Made by a program: the position numbers and the translations under genes. The notes under the pieces were generated by a model. That model saw only the letters and a program-made list of their open reading frames with translations. It did no database searches and was not told where the DNA came from. DNA of 64,000 nucleotides from Phytophthora quininea. Its lineage: Eukaryota; Oomycota; Peronosporomycetes; Peronosporales; Peronosporaceae. The stretch covers positions 248,001 through 312,000 of the forward strand of contig JAAVTG010000094.1 of assembly GCA_011947345.1 (NCBI GenBank), given 5' to 3'. Below are positions 21,436 through 32,613 of the stretch, piece by piece. Positions within the stretch are counted from its first letter, which is position 1. Each line of letters starts with the position of its first letter.

Positions 21436-24248
21436 TTAATCATCCTGTGGTGGCGGGAATTCGACAATCTTGAGCTGTATCCCCTGAGCGTTCGGGATAG
21501 TGCGGTCACCATTGAGAATGGGACTCGCTTTTCGCGTGGAATCTGCTTCATCATTGTTCATGGCTTTGCTGGATGTGGAAGCGCCACGGAATTCGTAGCG
21601 TAAGTGCACGAGAAGATCTCGAGACTCCACTTCGTCGTATTGTTCCTGCATCAACACACTGATCTCTTTGGCGCTTTTGCGGGATTTCCACAATCGGAAA
21701 TGCACCAGTTGGCCCGAAAACACCGCCGAGTTCTTCGCTGCTGGGGTCCCGTAGATGCGAGCCAAGTTGCTGCCAATGGCCAGGAATTGCGAGGAAGAAG
21801 ACGAGGACTCCTCATAGCCTGTATCAGCTCCACGACTGAGAGCTGCTGGGTGCGGGCGGAAACTCAGCACCTGCTTGATGCGAGCGTTTACCATGAGGAT
21901 AACGGTTTGGTACTTGGAGTCGAACGTAACAGCGATGTGGTTCCACTCGTGAGGGGTCAACGGGGCACTCGGGAAGCTAAGTACTAGTTCTGGGAGCTGT
22001 TCGTCGATCAGGAGTACTTCCGGAAGCGCAGAATCCAGTGGACTTGGCCTTCAGCGTTTTCCTTGGGGAACAACTCGAGCTGGAAGTTGTCCAAAGCGTC
22101 CACGAGAGTCACCACTTGTTTGGCGTTGGGATCAGCTGGCAGATCTTCACCGACAACTAGCCACGTTTCAATTGTGAAATCCTGGTACTCCAAAGGAAGC
22201 TCACCGCGAGCGAATTCAAGGTGCACTCTCGATTCGTCGCCAATAAATTGAAGTGCTGCTGCGTATTCGACTGGAGATGGTTCGGGCGCGTAATGGTAGA
22301 TTTCTGCGACGCCGCTTTCGCTCTGTTCGAGATTCAGTTGTTGTTCATCATTATCCGTGGCATCTCGACTAGCTAGTATTGTGGAGTCTTCAACAACCGA
22401 TTCCACCGAATTGTCAGTGGGCTGCAGCATTGTCAGCCAATTGGGTTTCAACATGTCGAACATGGTTTTCATGCCTCCCTGGACTCGCAGCTTGAAGCGT
22501 AAAAACTCCATCACGTGGTAAATCGACGGCTCTTTCACGCCAGCCAAGTGGTAGTACAGAGCAGCTCGATCCGTCGAAACGAGGGACACTCCCAGTCCGT
22601 GTTCATGCATATACCCCACGCTGTACAACGCCCTCGCGGAATTGCCAGCGCCGACCAGGTCTGCGTGTTGATAATTGCGCAATGCAGTGGCGTAATTCTT
22701 CTCTTGATAGGCGGCGTCACCTAACTGGAGCAAGGCGTCGACACTGTTCTGCTCTGCTGCGCGATGAACCAGTTGATCGTTCAGGCGATTCAAGTGTTTC
22801 CAACTTCGAGCGGACGGAGTGCCAAACACCTGCGTCTTCAGTCGCTCGATCAGCCAAAGCGCGTTGCTCTGGGCGACTTCGAATCCCATTTCGGACGCAA
22901 CCAAGTACAATTCCAGCGCCTGGGCCCAATTCCCACGCCGGGTGTGTGATAGAGCCACAGTCATCAACGATGTGCCGTCACGAGAGTACTCGGCCACTTG
23001 TTTGTATAACTCGACGACTTCTTCACACAAGGAGCCTCCGACAGTTGAGATTTGGCGCTGTTTGAGCCTTGCGAGTTGGAAGAGCGACTTGACGTGGCCG
23101 ACGTGGGCTGCAGCGACGAAGTATTCCTTCGCTCTGGGCAGATATGGGGCCCCCATCTCCATCAAACTCTTGCCGGCGTTGTAGACACCCTCCACATGTC
23201 CTGCGTTGGCGGCTACCATGAAGAGATTGTGGGCCTTCTCGCTGTCTACAGAGACACCGCCAATTCCACGAGAGTAAATGACTCCAAGACCGTTGGCAGC
23301 TTCGCCATTGGGAGATACTTTCGAAGCATTCAACGCGGACTCATACAGCTCGACAGCTCGAGTCACGTTCGGCTTGCAGCCAGCGAGGCCATACGTATAC
23401 ACATGACCAAGTAAAGCTTGGGCCTTGATGCTCCCCACTCGAACCGATCGCTCCAGAAATCGTAAGGCTTCTCGTTCACGAGATGCATGCTCTTCAAGGT
23501 CGTCAATCTCTGCGTACAGGTCGCTAAACAGTGTGATACTCGCGGACTGTACCAACACATTGGCGTCGTTGAGCTTCGACGCACGTTGCCGAAGGTACTC
23601 TGCTCGGTGGATGTCTTCTGCAGGATTGAGCTCCGTCCGGAATTGTACACCTTCGGAGCTCGAGAGTCGTATCGGCTCTGGCAGAGCGTACAGTTGGAAT
23701 CGCTGCTCTGGTTGCTCATTGACGACGCGACTCGCAGCAAACTTGTAGTGGCGCATGGCTGTCGAGCACGACTTTGGGGACCCAAAACCGTGTAGTGCTC
23801 GGTATCCCAACGCCATTGAAGCACCGACTGAATTTCCGTGAGCAGCGAACTGGTAATTTAGAAGTGCTGCTGCTGTGTCGTCCGCTAAAGCTTTTCGAGC
23901 TCCCAGCAAGAATTGAGAGCGAGAACTTCCATACGCAGCACTGGCCTGCAGGAATGCCTCTGCTTGGGTTGCATTTGAAGACACAGTCCCGTCGCCGAAG
24001 AGAATAAGCTCCCCGACCAGATGAAGTAAATCCCTACGTTCTTCACGGACGAGTTGGTTGAATAACGGCAGCGAGGTGGTGAGTTCAGGAGGTCCTTCGA
24101 GCAAATCTTGAACTGTAACGCTGCCTTCGGGTTTTGCAGACGCTGCGAGTTGACTCAACGCTCGACGAACTTCCGATTCGCGAGCTGCTTGGACTACAGT
24201 CGCTAGGTAAAATGTTATCGTGAAAAGAAGCAACATCGCTCTTGTCAT
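21436..24248 (-). CDS. SEL1L/HRD3-like ERAD adaptor with a C-terminal LamG-like domain
   Basis: The chosen start (24248; an upstream ATG at 24326 is in frame) gives a signal peptide, MTRAMLLLFTITFYLATVVQA. Many SEL1/TPR-like repeats follow, with segments close to SEL1L/HRD3: MALGYRALHGFGSPKSC, ANGLGVIYSRGIGG, GFEVAQSNALWLIERL and ARALYSVGYMHEHGLGV. HRD3 orthologues recruit misfolded glycoproteins to the HRD1 ubiquitin ligase in the ER membrane. After a disordered acidic linker comes a concanavalin/LamG-like module (FTIETWLVV, WNHIAVTFDS, VILMVNARIK, GQLVHFRLWKSRKS). This replaces the C-terminal membrane helix of animal SEL1L. One base is missing near 22017-22022 within the LamG-like module (VLLIDEQL continues it). 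Convergent with the KDSR-like gene. Confidence 0.75.
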
Positions 24249-24678
24249 CCGCTTTGATGGTTCAATTTGGCGACTGAGGACTTTCAACAATGCCTCGTTT
24301 TGAGTCGCCCCGGTGGTGGAGAGCATCTTGATGGTGAGGCAGGATACGTGGCCATCAAGAGAGATCCCAGCCCAAATGGAGGTCTGTTTCTTGGCGGCTG
24401 TGGATGGATACCATCCTCTACCGGAATAGACATAGACTTTGGTATGGAAGTCAAAGTGATGCTAATTCTTGAAGAAAAATACTAGTGTTTCAAAGCTATG
24501 CTTGAATGTCTTGACAGTACTCAACAGCACGCGGAAAAGCGCTCGTTCAGGCTGCCTAAATACCATGTTGCAAACTTCATCTGCCCACCTCTTCCGTTGA
24601 GCGCCTCTGCAGGATGGCAAGTTTCATTTGCAATCTTTATCTGACCAGGCTCAGGTCCATCAAGTCCAACCTTCGCCA

Positions 24679-25176
24679 ATGACGGGAACTGAACGCTGGT
24701 CCGTTCTTGACGGCGATCTCTTACGTCGTCACCGAGCAGTGATTGATCAGTACCTTGACCGACTCGTCGACATTTTCGACTTTCCAATTGCGCGGAGCTC
24801 TTTCAATGCGATCTCGCTGACGATGCCAAGGAAACACTCAGCGCCGAAAGTGGAAGACCGATACTCATCCATGGAAGCAGAACAGAAGAGCAACAAGGAG
24901 CATAAAGCCTACCGGTCTTTCGGCGATCGGCTGCGAGGAATTTTGTTCCGCTCAAGTTCATCACAGACGACGACACGGAAGTCAGTGACCATTTGCAATG
25001 ACTCTGTCGTGAACTCAAGTACTAAACAGACTCGAGTCTCCTGGCTGCCGACGAGAAACAAGACGCCTGACGTCCCGGTCGTGGGAGCACGCGACGATCT
25101 GTGGATGGAGCACGATGGGGTAGAGCGACAACTGGAGTGCGGCTATGAAAGTATCGCCGAAAGCGCTTCCATCTAA
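24679..25176 (+). CDS. Small basic hypothetical protein
   Basis: An open frame of 165 codons beginning MTGTERWSVLDGDLLRRH (24679; an in-frame ATG at 24628 adds 17 residues). It contains a short amphipathic helix (YLDRLVDIFDF), a Lys/Ser-rich middle (KVEDRYSSMEAEQKSNKEH) and a Ser/Thr-rich tail. No TM segment, signal peptide or recognised domain. It lies between the divergent SEL1L-like gene and the convergent CFAP251 gene with small gaps on both sides, which favours a real gene. Function unknown. Confidence 0.5.
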   Translation: MTGTERWSVLDGDLLRRHRAVIDQYLDRLVDIFDFPIARSSFNAISLTMPRKHSAPKVEDRYSSMEAEQKSNKEHKAYRSFGDRLRGILFRSSSSQTTTRKSVTICNDSVVNSSTKQTRVSWLPTRNKTPDVPVVGARDDLWMEHDGVERQLECGYESIAESASI

Positions 25177-25208
25177 GCGTTAATACATGTACTTGAAACA
25201 AAAATATG

Positions 25209-28200
25209 TTATGCAATGTCATCAACTTCTTCTCCATCGGGAGGTTCATAGTCGTCGAAGCCAAGAACCTTGTCAGCGAAGCTGAGAGCTGTATACTGCG
25301 GATCCATCGCTAATCCTCCAGCTCCGTCACCAGTGGCTAGCAATGCCGCAAGACAGCTGCGCAACTCTTCTTCGCTCATAGACTCTCCGGAATTCAGCAG
25401 CCGCGCTTCAAGTTGGCTCCACTTTAGACTTGGTGACGCGTCCTCCGCTGCACTGCCACTACGAGTCGCTTCAGCAAGAACGCGGAAAGCTTTCTCGATC
25501 TGCTGCTTACCGACACCGAAAACAGGCCGATGGTTCACGTACAGCTTGATGAAGTCGTGCAAGCCGATACTCTCCACTGGCTGGGATGTCTCCGTAAAGC
25601 GCGAATAACGCACCTCGCTAACCATGTGCTGAATCTCTTCGTCGGTCGGGTAGTAGCCCAGTGCTCGCATCACATTCGGAATCTCGCGCAGCGGAATTTG
25701 CGCCGTGATCTCTCGGGTAGAAGTCGAGTCCTCCCCTTGAACCCGAAGCTGAGCCAAATAGAAGTAGTCGACAATCTCGTTGTAAAAGGAACCTTCACGT
25801 CCACCTTCTAACAAGGCCAAGTACGGAGCCAGAGCCAGATCATCTTTATCCAAGTCTTCGGTCTCTCCTTTCTCAACTTCCACGGCTTCCTCAAGACGAG
25901 GGGTACCTTTGGCTTCTAGCAAGTCAAGCTGATGCGTCTGAATTTCCCACATATTCACCACGAGATCTTCCCCGCCTGCTGTGAGTAGATGGCTGCCATC
26001 AAACGTAACGTCGACGTTGCTGATCTTGCCTGGGTGAGCGATCAGTCCCATGGCTTTGTGCGGATTGCCATCGAGAGGAAGTTTAAGGAGTCCGACAACC
26101 TTTTCGTGGGTACTATAGACGCAGTACCGCTCTGCTACGCCGCCAGTGGCCTCAGCCGCTAGTTGATCGTCTTCACGCAGCGGCACGGGGACTAACCGGT
26201 TGATAGGCCCGCCGTAGGATGGTCCGAGGATCGTCTTCCGACAGGTTTGATTGCCAGTATTCCACTGCTTGAGCTTGTATTCATCATTTGCTACGATGAC
26301 TAGATCTTCTTGCACGCCGCGTAGCTCTGGGTGCCAACAACAAGCTGTAGGAACCGCACTCTGTTCCACACGAGTGGGAGATTGCTTAAGCACAACGCCA
26401 TCTAGAATACTCGAGCGCTCGAGACAATACTCAGCAAGAGTGCGGTCTTCACTAACGGAAACCAGTACCGGCTGGCCATCTCCATCTCTCGAGAACTCAA
26501 GACCTGTTATTGGCTTCGAGTGGGCTCGACAGCGTCCAAGGTAGACCCACTCATCGGAATCACCTGCGTCGTTGGCACTTGATGAGACCTGCTTTGCTCG
26601 CCACATACCAAGATACAAAGTGGCATCGAGAGCAACAAACAGCGACGAGTCTGGGCTCACCAGCACGTCCGTAATGGCTGCCTTTCCTAGACGAAAGGAA
26701 GCCAAATCATCGAGTCGATGAGCATGAAGCACTTTCACAATGCCGCTGGTAAATCCGACCACAAGTTTGCGTCCATCGCGAGCAAACGTCAGACACTGGG
26801 GCCGAAGTTTCTCTGAGTCAAATCGTCGAACCATGATCAGTCTCTTAGCAGAGTAATCCCAAAGCTGGACGACACCTGAGTAAGAGCTTAACGCGAGTTG
26901 TGGGAGTCTCGGATGGGCTGCCAGGCCATGGATGGCGTCGTTGATTCCCTGCATCAACAGTGTGCCACGGCGTCGATCAGGCTCGTGCTCTGCAAAAAGC
27001 GCAGCGCTCATGCCCACGATGAAGGCTGAGGCTGTCGATACGATAAAGTCCGGCACTTGAAAGGACTCGCTATCGCCATCATCTCCAGCCTGGTGATTGT
27101 TGTCACCACCTGAAAACGCACTCGATGGTAAAGCGAACGATACGCTCGTGACGGGGCCTGCATTCATATCCTCGAACCACGACACAAGTCGGAAATCAAA
27201 GTCGTAGAAGCGTACAGCACCGTCGCTAGAACCAAGCACCAGGTAGCCATCCATGTCGACGATAACAGTGAGCGCTACTTTGCGTTGCGGCTCGGCACCT
27301 CCCGCCAGTTTTACAATCTTGACCGCTTTTCGTTCAGGAAAACTACTCGTGGAAGTTTCTCCCGTATCGCTCTGCACAGCGTCCCAAAGCACGAGATCAC
27401 CGTCCTCTGTTCCCGTAAGCGCTTGTGCGGAGTCTGGGACGAACAAAGATTGCGTGAAGGCCCCGACAACTTGGTGGAAATCCTTCTGCGACAACGACGG
27501 TGAGTAAAACAACAGCGAACGAGCTGCCCAGCTCCAGAAAATGACACGTTGTCGACCCGTGGTGACTAGCTCACGAACGTCGTACGTGTTGAAGCGCACG
27601 GCATGCTGGATATCTTCGGTCGCAACGAGAGATGAGTACAAGGGCTTTGAGAGCGCAGCTCCACTCGCAGGAGCCGCCCACTCCCAGACTGCCAATTCCT
27701 GATCGAATCTTTTCCTCGCTGTGCCCTTCGTTCGCCCAGCCTCGCTACTGTCTTCGTCCTCTCGATCAACTGCACTCAACGTGACTAGAAAGAGCGCGTC
27801 CGGCGATATATCAATCGCTTGGACTCCGTTCGTGTGCGGACGGAAAATGGTGCGGATCGGATTCCCAGAATTGGCATCCCAGACGACCAGCATCGACTCC
27901 TGGCCTCGGTCAGCAGTGACGATCCAGCGCTTGTCTTCGCTGACGACACAACAGGAAATGGGGTGGCAATGGCCTTGAAGCAGTCGTTGCTGTCGACGCG
28001 CGTAGTCATAGATGACACCAGTGTGCGCTGCAGCGTAAAACACCGCACGTCGTGAGCCTGCCGACAGGCTGTGGACGCCGTTGACCAAATCTTTCTGGAA
28101 GCCGAACGTCCAGGCGAGTCGTAGCGCGTTGCCACCGACAGGGTCCTCTCCAACACCTCCGTTTAGCTCTCCCTCACTCGTCATTACAGGCACAGATGCA

Positions 28201-28280
28201 TCGTCACCCTGCTCACTAGCAGCGGTCTCCACGTATTCCATGCCTGTAGGTAGATCCGTTTTAGCTGCGACTATTGCCAA
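25209..28280 (-). CDS. CFAP251: CFAP251 (WDR66), cilia- and flagella-associated WD-repeat protein
   Basis: An intact single-exon gene of 1,023 codons. Two consecutive WD40 propellers (repeats such as CVVSEDKRWIVTADRGQ, QCLTFARDGRKLVVGF, VDVTFDGSHLLTAGGEDLVV) are followed by a calmodulin-like region: IPNVMRALGYYPTDEEIQHM, LHDFIKLYVNHRPVFGV and a terminal acidic helix FADKVLGFDDYEPPDGEE. The IPNVMRALGYYPT block is diagnostic of CFAP251. In ciliates and algae this protein is part of the calmodulin- and spoke-associated complex at the base of radial spoke 3. It implies motile flagella, i.e. zoospores. Codon use is less GC3-biased than the giant FYVE gene, fitting stage-specific expression. Confidence 0.9.
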   Translation of the reverse strand: MAIVAAKTDLPTGMEYVETAASEQGDDASVPVMTSEGELNGGVGEDPVGGNALRLAWTFGFQKDLVNGVHSLSAGSRRAVFYAAAHTGVIYDYARRQQRLLQGHCHPISCCVVSEDKRWIVTADRGQESMLVVWDANSGNPIRTIFRPHTNGVQAIDISPDALFLVTLSAVDREDEDSSEAGRTKGTARKRFDQELAVWEWAAPASGAALSKPLYSSLVATEDIQHAVRFNTYDVRELVTTGRQRVIFWSWAARSLLFYSPSLSQKDFHQVVGAFTQSLFVPDSAQALTGTEDGDLVLWDAVQSDTGETSTSSFPERKAVKIVKLAGGAEPQRKVALTVIVDMDGYLVLGSSDGAVRFYDFDFRLVSWFEDMNAGPVTSVSFALPSSAFSGGDNNHQAGDDGDSESFQVPDFIVSTASAFIVGMSAALFAEHEPDRRRGTLLMQGINDAIHGLAAHPRLPQLALSSYSGVVQLWDYSAKRLIMVRRFDSEKLRPQCLTFARDGRKLVVGFTSGIVKVLHAHRLDDLASFRLGKAAITDVLVSPDSSLFVALDATLYLGMWRAKQVSSSANDAGDSDEWVYLGRCRAHSKPITGLEFSRDGDGQPVLVSVSEDRTLAEYCLERSSILDGVVLKQSPTRVEQSAVPTACCWHPELRGVQEDLVIVANDEYKLKQWNTGNQTCRKTILGPSYGGPINRLVPVPLREDDQLAAEATGGVAERYCVYSTHEKVVGLLKLPLDGNPHKAMGLIAHPGKISNVDVTFDGSHLLTAGGEDLVVNMWEIQTHQLDLLEAKGTPRLEEAVEVEKGETEDLDKDDLALAPYLALLEGGREGSFYNEIVDYFYLAQLRVQGEDSTSTREITAQIPLREIPNVMRALGYYPTDEEIQHMVSEVRYSRFTETSQPVESIGLHDFIKLYVNHRPVFGVGKQQIEKAFRVLAEATRSGSAAEDASPSLKWSQLEARLLNSGESMSEEELRSCLAALLATGDGAGGLAMDPQYTALSFADKVLGFDDYEPPDGEEVDDIA

Positions 28281-28422
28281 GGCGCCGCGTCGATCCTACA
28301 GCCACAAGAGCAAACTCCAGAAAGAAACAAAGCTCGGGTCTACATGAAACACATCAACGTACAAAAGCATTAGACTCCTCAATCATACATACTGTGCGGC
28401 CTAGCAGCTTCTACCTCCAAGT

Positions 28423-29151
28423 TCAATACGCCGCGCCCTTGTTGTCCTCCCGTCGGTAGATGTTCTCCCACAAACGACGTCGGGCGAAGCAGAAGGACGG
28501 CTTCGTGGGGGTCCACGGTCCTGCGAACGACCGTGCGTAGCTCCAGCCTTGTCCGTCGCCGCGGGACGAGCAGTACTGCCACCCGGTGCCTGTCATATTA
28601 GCGGGGCCACGTGGCGCCACTTCACTGAAGGTACTGGATGTGGCCGAGTCGTCGTGACTGGACCACTGCTGCCGCTCCTTGGTGTTGGTGGGTTTCCAGC
28701 CAGAGCCCATGGACCACGACTCGTTCTCCCACACAAAGAGCCGCTTCTCCTGGTCGTCCACCTGCTTGAGGCAGATCTCCAGCTGCAGCGTCGAGCGCCG
28801 TTTCTGGCCCGAGAACTCGCTGGCCACTGACAGTGGGAAGTTCTCGAGCGTCGAGACGTCCATTTCGTCCGCGAACTTGGCTATCGGCACGACCAGCGAG
28901 GCTAGCAGGTCGTCCGGGTTGAGTGTGTCGGCGTCGAAGATCTCCACGTTCAGTACGGCGCTGGCGGGGTCGCTGATTTCAAACACGTAGAGCTCGGGCG
29001 GGTTCCAGACTGGGTTGAGCTCGTTCTTGATGCAGGGGCTGCGGTGCTTGGCGCCGTTGAGCTTGAGCAGCACGTACGGGTCGCTCTTGCCGTTGAAGTC
29101 GCTGGACGGCAGGTCCGAGGCGCTGTGCAGCGTCACGTGCAGGAACGGCAT
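28423..29151 (-). CDS. C2 domain plus DysF (dysferlin/peroxin-type) domain protein
   Basis: An intact 242-codon gene. Residues 1-130 form a C2 domain (LHVTLHSASDLPSSDFNGKSDPYVLLKL, read in parts; then NPVWNPPELYVFEI and IFDADTLNPDDLL), retaining Asp residues expected to bind Ca2+. Residues about 140-235 are a DysF-type module: LFVWENESWSMGSGWKP at its start, and GQGWSYARSFAGPW before the end. DysF modules are known in dysferlins and in peroxins such as Pex30, proteins of the ER and membrane-contact sites. A membrane-binding adaptor role is inferred. No TM segment. The same DysF-type ending occurs in the large VASt protein 4 kb away, suggesting related functions. Confidence 0.8.
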   Translation of the reverse strand: MPFLHVTLHSASDLPSSDFNGKSDPYVLLKLNGAKHRSPCIKNELNPVWNPPELYVFEISDPASAVLNVEIFDADTLNPDDLLASLVVPIAKFADEMDVSTLENFPLSVASEFSGQKRRSTLQLEICLKQVDDQEKRLFVWENESWSMGSGWKPTNTKERQQWSSHDDSATSSTFSEVAPRGPANMTGTGWQYCSSRGDGQGWSYARSFAGPWTPTKPSFCFARRRLWENIYRREDNKGAAY

Positions 29152-29385
29152 CGCTCGAGAGGCGGTAGGAAGCGCTTTAGCTGCCTTGGTGGAATGTGGA
29201 ATGAGATGTGGTACGGGACTGCAATTGGTTGATGCTGAGGATTGAGACGAGAAGAAGTAAGGACGTATTGGATATAACGACTGTAGCTATATAGAGATAG
29301 GTTCGAAAAACAGCTGAGACAAGCATAAAGGTCAGTAAACAGAGGGTAATGAAGGCTAGGTACATTTTTTGATATCAATACAATC

Positions 29386-29654
29386 CTAGAGGAAATACAT
29401 TAGCAAGGCCTCGATGTCGTCGAAAACGTCTTCGAGCAGCGGCTTTTCCAACGGTGTCATGACGTCCTTCATGAACTCGTAGCTTCCTTGACGCTTTTCC
29501 GCCTCTCTGGATACAGTCGATGCTTGCTTTCACATTGCTCTTGGTCGTTGTGGGTAGTAAGGTCTTGCAGGAGTGAAGGCTGGAGATCTGCGACTCCGCT
29601 GGTCGGAGTCAGCAGCGTCTCGAAGAAAACACTTTCGAGGTCGTAGGCGTCCAT
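29386..29654 (-). CDS. Small acidic hypothetical protein
   Basis: Begins MDAYDLESVFFETLLTP (29654) and, after a one-base frame change near 29500-29515, continues EAEKRQGSYEFMKDV and EKPLLEDVFDDIEALLMYFL to a stop at 29386, about 88 residues. It is acidic with two amphipathic helices of alternating acidic and bulky hydrophobic residues, a look shared by short transactivation or docking peptides. The two halves sit in different frames, so the model depends on that one base. A divergent promoter is shared with the ankyrin gene 120 bp away. Unrecognised. Confidence 0.4.
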
Positions 29655-29776
29655 TGCTCGTTGTCACGATGAGAAAGAAGCCTTCCACTGCTAGTCATCA
29701 CTGCCGTGACTCAACCGTGACTAATCTAGCAAAAAAACTTTATTTATACAGAAAAAAGTAGTTATGGAAAATCGAA

Positions 29777-31230
29777 ATGCCGTCGAAGAAGCGCCGCGTT
29801 GATGGCCCCGTCGATCCCTTCCAGCTCTTGACGAGCGTGGCGGTAGTCTGTGGCAAGTACCCATACGTGCTAGCACTGGAGCATGCGGCCAAGACGATCG
29901 ACGGCTTTGTGGGCTACTGCCACCGGTGGAAGCTGCCGAAGGCTGTCAAGTCGAGGAACCTCCGCCTAATCAGGCGAGTCGTGTCTGCATTCAACGAGCA
30001 ATGCGCAACCACCGACGACGAGGATCTCCCCTGGCAATACAAGGAGGCGACGGCGCTTGCTGCTGTGATGGGGGACCTCTCACTGCTGCAGAACTTACGA
30101 GGTGGACGTCGATCCCTTTCGACGCTGGGCTGGGCGTCGCTGCCGCTTTGAGTGGCAATCTGCAGATGCTACGGTGGATCAAAGAGAAGACGCCGGAGCT
30201 GCTCCATGGGCTCCCAGGGATGTGGGTGGAGCAAGTGGCGTTCGACGTCGCTGCGGAGCGAGGCTGCTTTGAGACGGTGCAGTGGCTGGTCAAGACGTTC
30301 CCGGACTCGGCGTGGACGTTGGGCCCAGCGGCCTGTGGCGGCCATCTGGAACTGGTCAAGTGGCTGCACCAGCATGCCAATCTCAGCATTAATCAGCTTC
30401 CTGACCCACCGGAGATGATGGAGCGACTGTCGTTCTACCACTACTGCCAGTACTTTGAAGAGAGCAGCCAAACCAACGAGAAAGCTCCAGTCGCGGCACA
30501 ATTGCGGTTCAGCAATCCTGTACTACACGGCGAGCTCCAGCCAGCTACTGATGCCATGGACTGGGCTGCACGAAACGGCCATTTCGACGTGATGAAGTGG
30601 CTGTTTGTAAACCGAGGCGAAAACTGTTCCCCGGAAGCGATCAACAGCGCTGCAGAAGCAGGCAATATGGAGATGCTGCTGTGGCTTGATGAACACTTTG
30701 ACTCCCAGTGGGAGAACTCGGCAGCAATGGATCATGCAGCTCGACGAGGACACGTTGAAGTCCTGAAGTGGTTGCAAGACCATCACAGTGAAGGATGCAG
30801 CACGAACGCCATGGATTGGGCAGCGAGGAAAGGATATCTTGACGCAGTGAAGTGGCTGCACGAAAACCGCCAGGAAGGCTGCACCACGGATGCCATGAAC
30901 CATGCAGCGAAGAAAGGCTATCTGGAGGTGGTGCAGTGGTTGCATGTGAACAGATCTGAGGGCTGCACGACACGAGCTATGGACTTGGCAGCGGCGTACG
31001 GACATCTTGAGGTGGTGCAGTGGCTGCACTTCAATCGAAATGAAGGCTGCACTACCACTGCCGTGAATTTGGCGGCTGGCTATGGTGCTCTGGAAGTGGT
31101 CAAGTGGTTGCTCGCTAATCGGCCAGAGCGTGGCACTTCGAACGCGTACTCGTTTGCAAATGCATGGGGACAACGCGAAGTGTTGAGCTGGTTCCGGGAG
31201 CAGCAAATTCGTTTTCCGTATGAAAGCTGA
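29777..31230 (+). CDS. Ankyrin-repeat protein of the oomycete WLH-type
   Basis: Starts MPSKKRRVDGPVDPF, with a basic cluster that could be a nuclear localisation signal. After about 110 residues come at least ten ankyrin-like repeats of roughly 33-35 residues with a regular core: AMDWAARNGHFDVMKWLF, AMDHAARRGHVEVLKWLQ, AMNHAAKKGYLEVVQWLH and so on, linked by NRxEGCTT turns. Arrays of this type are a large expanded family in Phytophthora; their partners are mostly unknown. One base is missing near 30088-30092 between the N-terminal part and the array (LLQ then ELTRWTSIPF). Protein-protein interaction is the only supportable function. Confidence 0.75.
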
Positions 31231-31463
31231 AGCGCAATTTCTGATCGGTTCTTGTGTGCGACTTGATGAGTTTCTTTACCGGACCAGGAATTCGAGCATT
31301 ATTCGATCTCTTTTACTTTTGCTGTATCCTTCGTCCTCCCGTCCCAGATACTGGCAAGCCGATCCGCTTAATGGATACGGCGGTTAAACTGGAAGTGGAA
31401 ATGAGACGGTGGCGCCCTGTTGTACAATGCCTTCGGCATGTCAGTTCACAATCGAAGTGCAAG

Positions 31464-32490
31464 ATGAGCTACAACAACTTCGGTAACCAGAGTTACGACG
31501 ACGACTACCCCAGCAATGGCAATGCGGTGGCATCTACGGCTGGAGTCATAGCGGTGGCGCTGCCCAGCTCAAGTCTACACATCGGTCCAAATGGAGTCGA
31601 TGTTGATATGATCAAAACTTACGAGACATCGGAGAACCAACCAGCCCGATCACTGCCGCGCTTGTTTGTACACAATGTCATCACTGCAGCGTTTGGCGGA
31701 ATGCGCTTTGTGGAGGGCGCTCCTGTTCGCAATTGGGGCCTCGTGACTGTTGCTAACCTGAGTGACCGCGAGGCGACATGGGCAATCAGCATGGGATGTC
31801 ATTCGAAGACAAGAACCCGATCATAAATCGTCAGGACCAGCACCGCGGTGCTCAATCAGTCAAAGAGCTTATGCGCAGGTGCTACCCGCAGCTCGAGAGA
31901 CGACGTCAAGACCCGCCGCAGCTTTTGATGGTGATTCTCCCTGACAAATTGTCGTCTCTGTGCGGCGACGTGACGCGTTTGTCGGACACGGTGCTGCGTG
32001 TCCCCAGCCAGTGCATTGCGTCCGTTAATTTGCCGCGAGCTAACCCGCAGTTCTGTGCCAATGTCTGCGTCAAGATCAACATGACTCAACGGCAAAAGTG
32101 CTGTTCTGCGTGATTCGCTGCCACTCGTTAACTCGTCGCCCACGACAATCATCCGCGCTGATTTATAGCACCCTCGTTCGGGCCAAGGCGCTCGTCCCGC
32201 TGCTGTGGTGGCGTCCATGGACCGCTACTCGGGCGCGCTAGTGGCTGCGCAATAAGCAGCTAACGACGTTCAGCAGCTGCCCAACATGCTCCGCGAGCTA
32301 TTCTTGGTGTACTACGAGAACACCCAGCGTAAGCCCGAGCGAGGTCAGTACAGGCAGAGATGCGCGCACTCCACACGGCCTTCACGATGATCACCGAGGA
32401 CTACAACCCCCGGTGGCATTCGTCGTGGTTAACAAGCGCCACCACCTGCGAGCATTTGCAGGGAACCGCGAGATGCTGACCGAAAAGGGA
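31464..32490 (+). pseudogene. Argonaute-derived pseudogene (N-terminal tip joined to a MID/PIWI remnant)
   Basis: Unmistakable Argonaute segments occur in order: FVEGAPVRNWGLVTVANLS (near 31707-31762, start of MID), GMSFEDKNPII, GAQSVKELMRRCYPQLE, LMVILPDKLSSLCGDV, VPSQCIASVNLPRANPQFC (31990-32055), then PIWI pieces SPTTIIRADL, VASMDRYSG, LPNMLRELFLVYYENTQRKP and FVVVNKRHHLRAF. Lesions: frame changes around 31775 and 32088; TAG just after the first catalytic Asp (IIRADL then stop then HP, for the usual GADVTHP); in-frame TAA near 32254; loss of the RDG segment with the second catalytic Asp; and no C-terminal third. The 5' part (MSYNNFGNQSYDDDY) resembles the tip of an oomycete Argonaute, implying deletion of the N, L1 and PAZ domains. 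Non-functional as a slicer. Confidence 0.85.
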
Positions 32491-32613
32491 GCGTTGCGTG
32501 ATTGTATGAAGCTGTCTCGCTTTCAGCATGCTATACGACCAAGTCTCAAGTCAAACGGTAAGAGCAAATGCCAAGCGCGTTATATTGTTGTCATCGCCGT
32601 AATTCCTTCGAGT

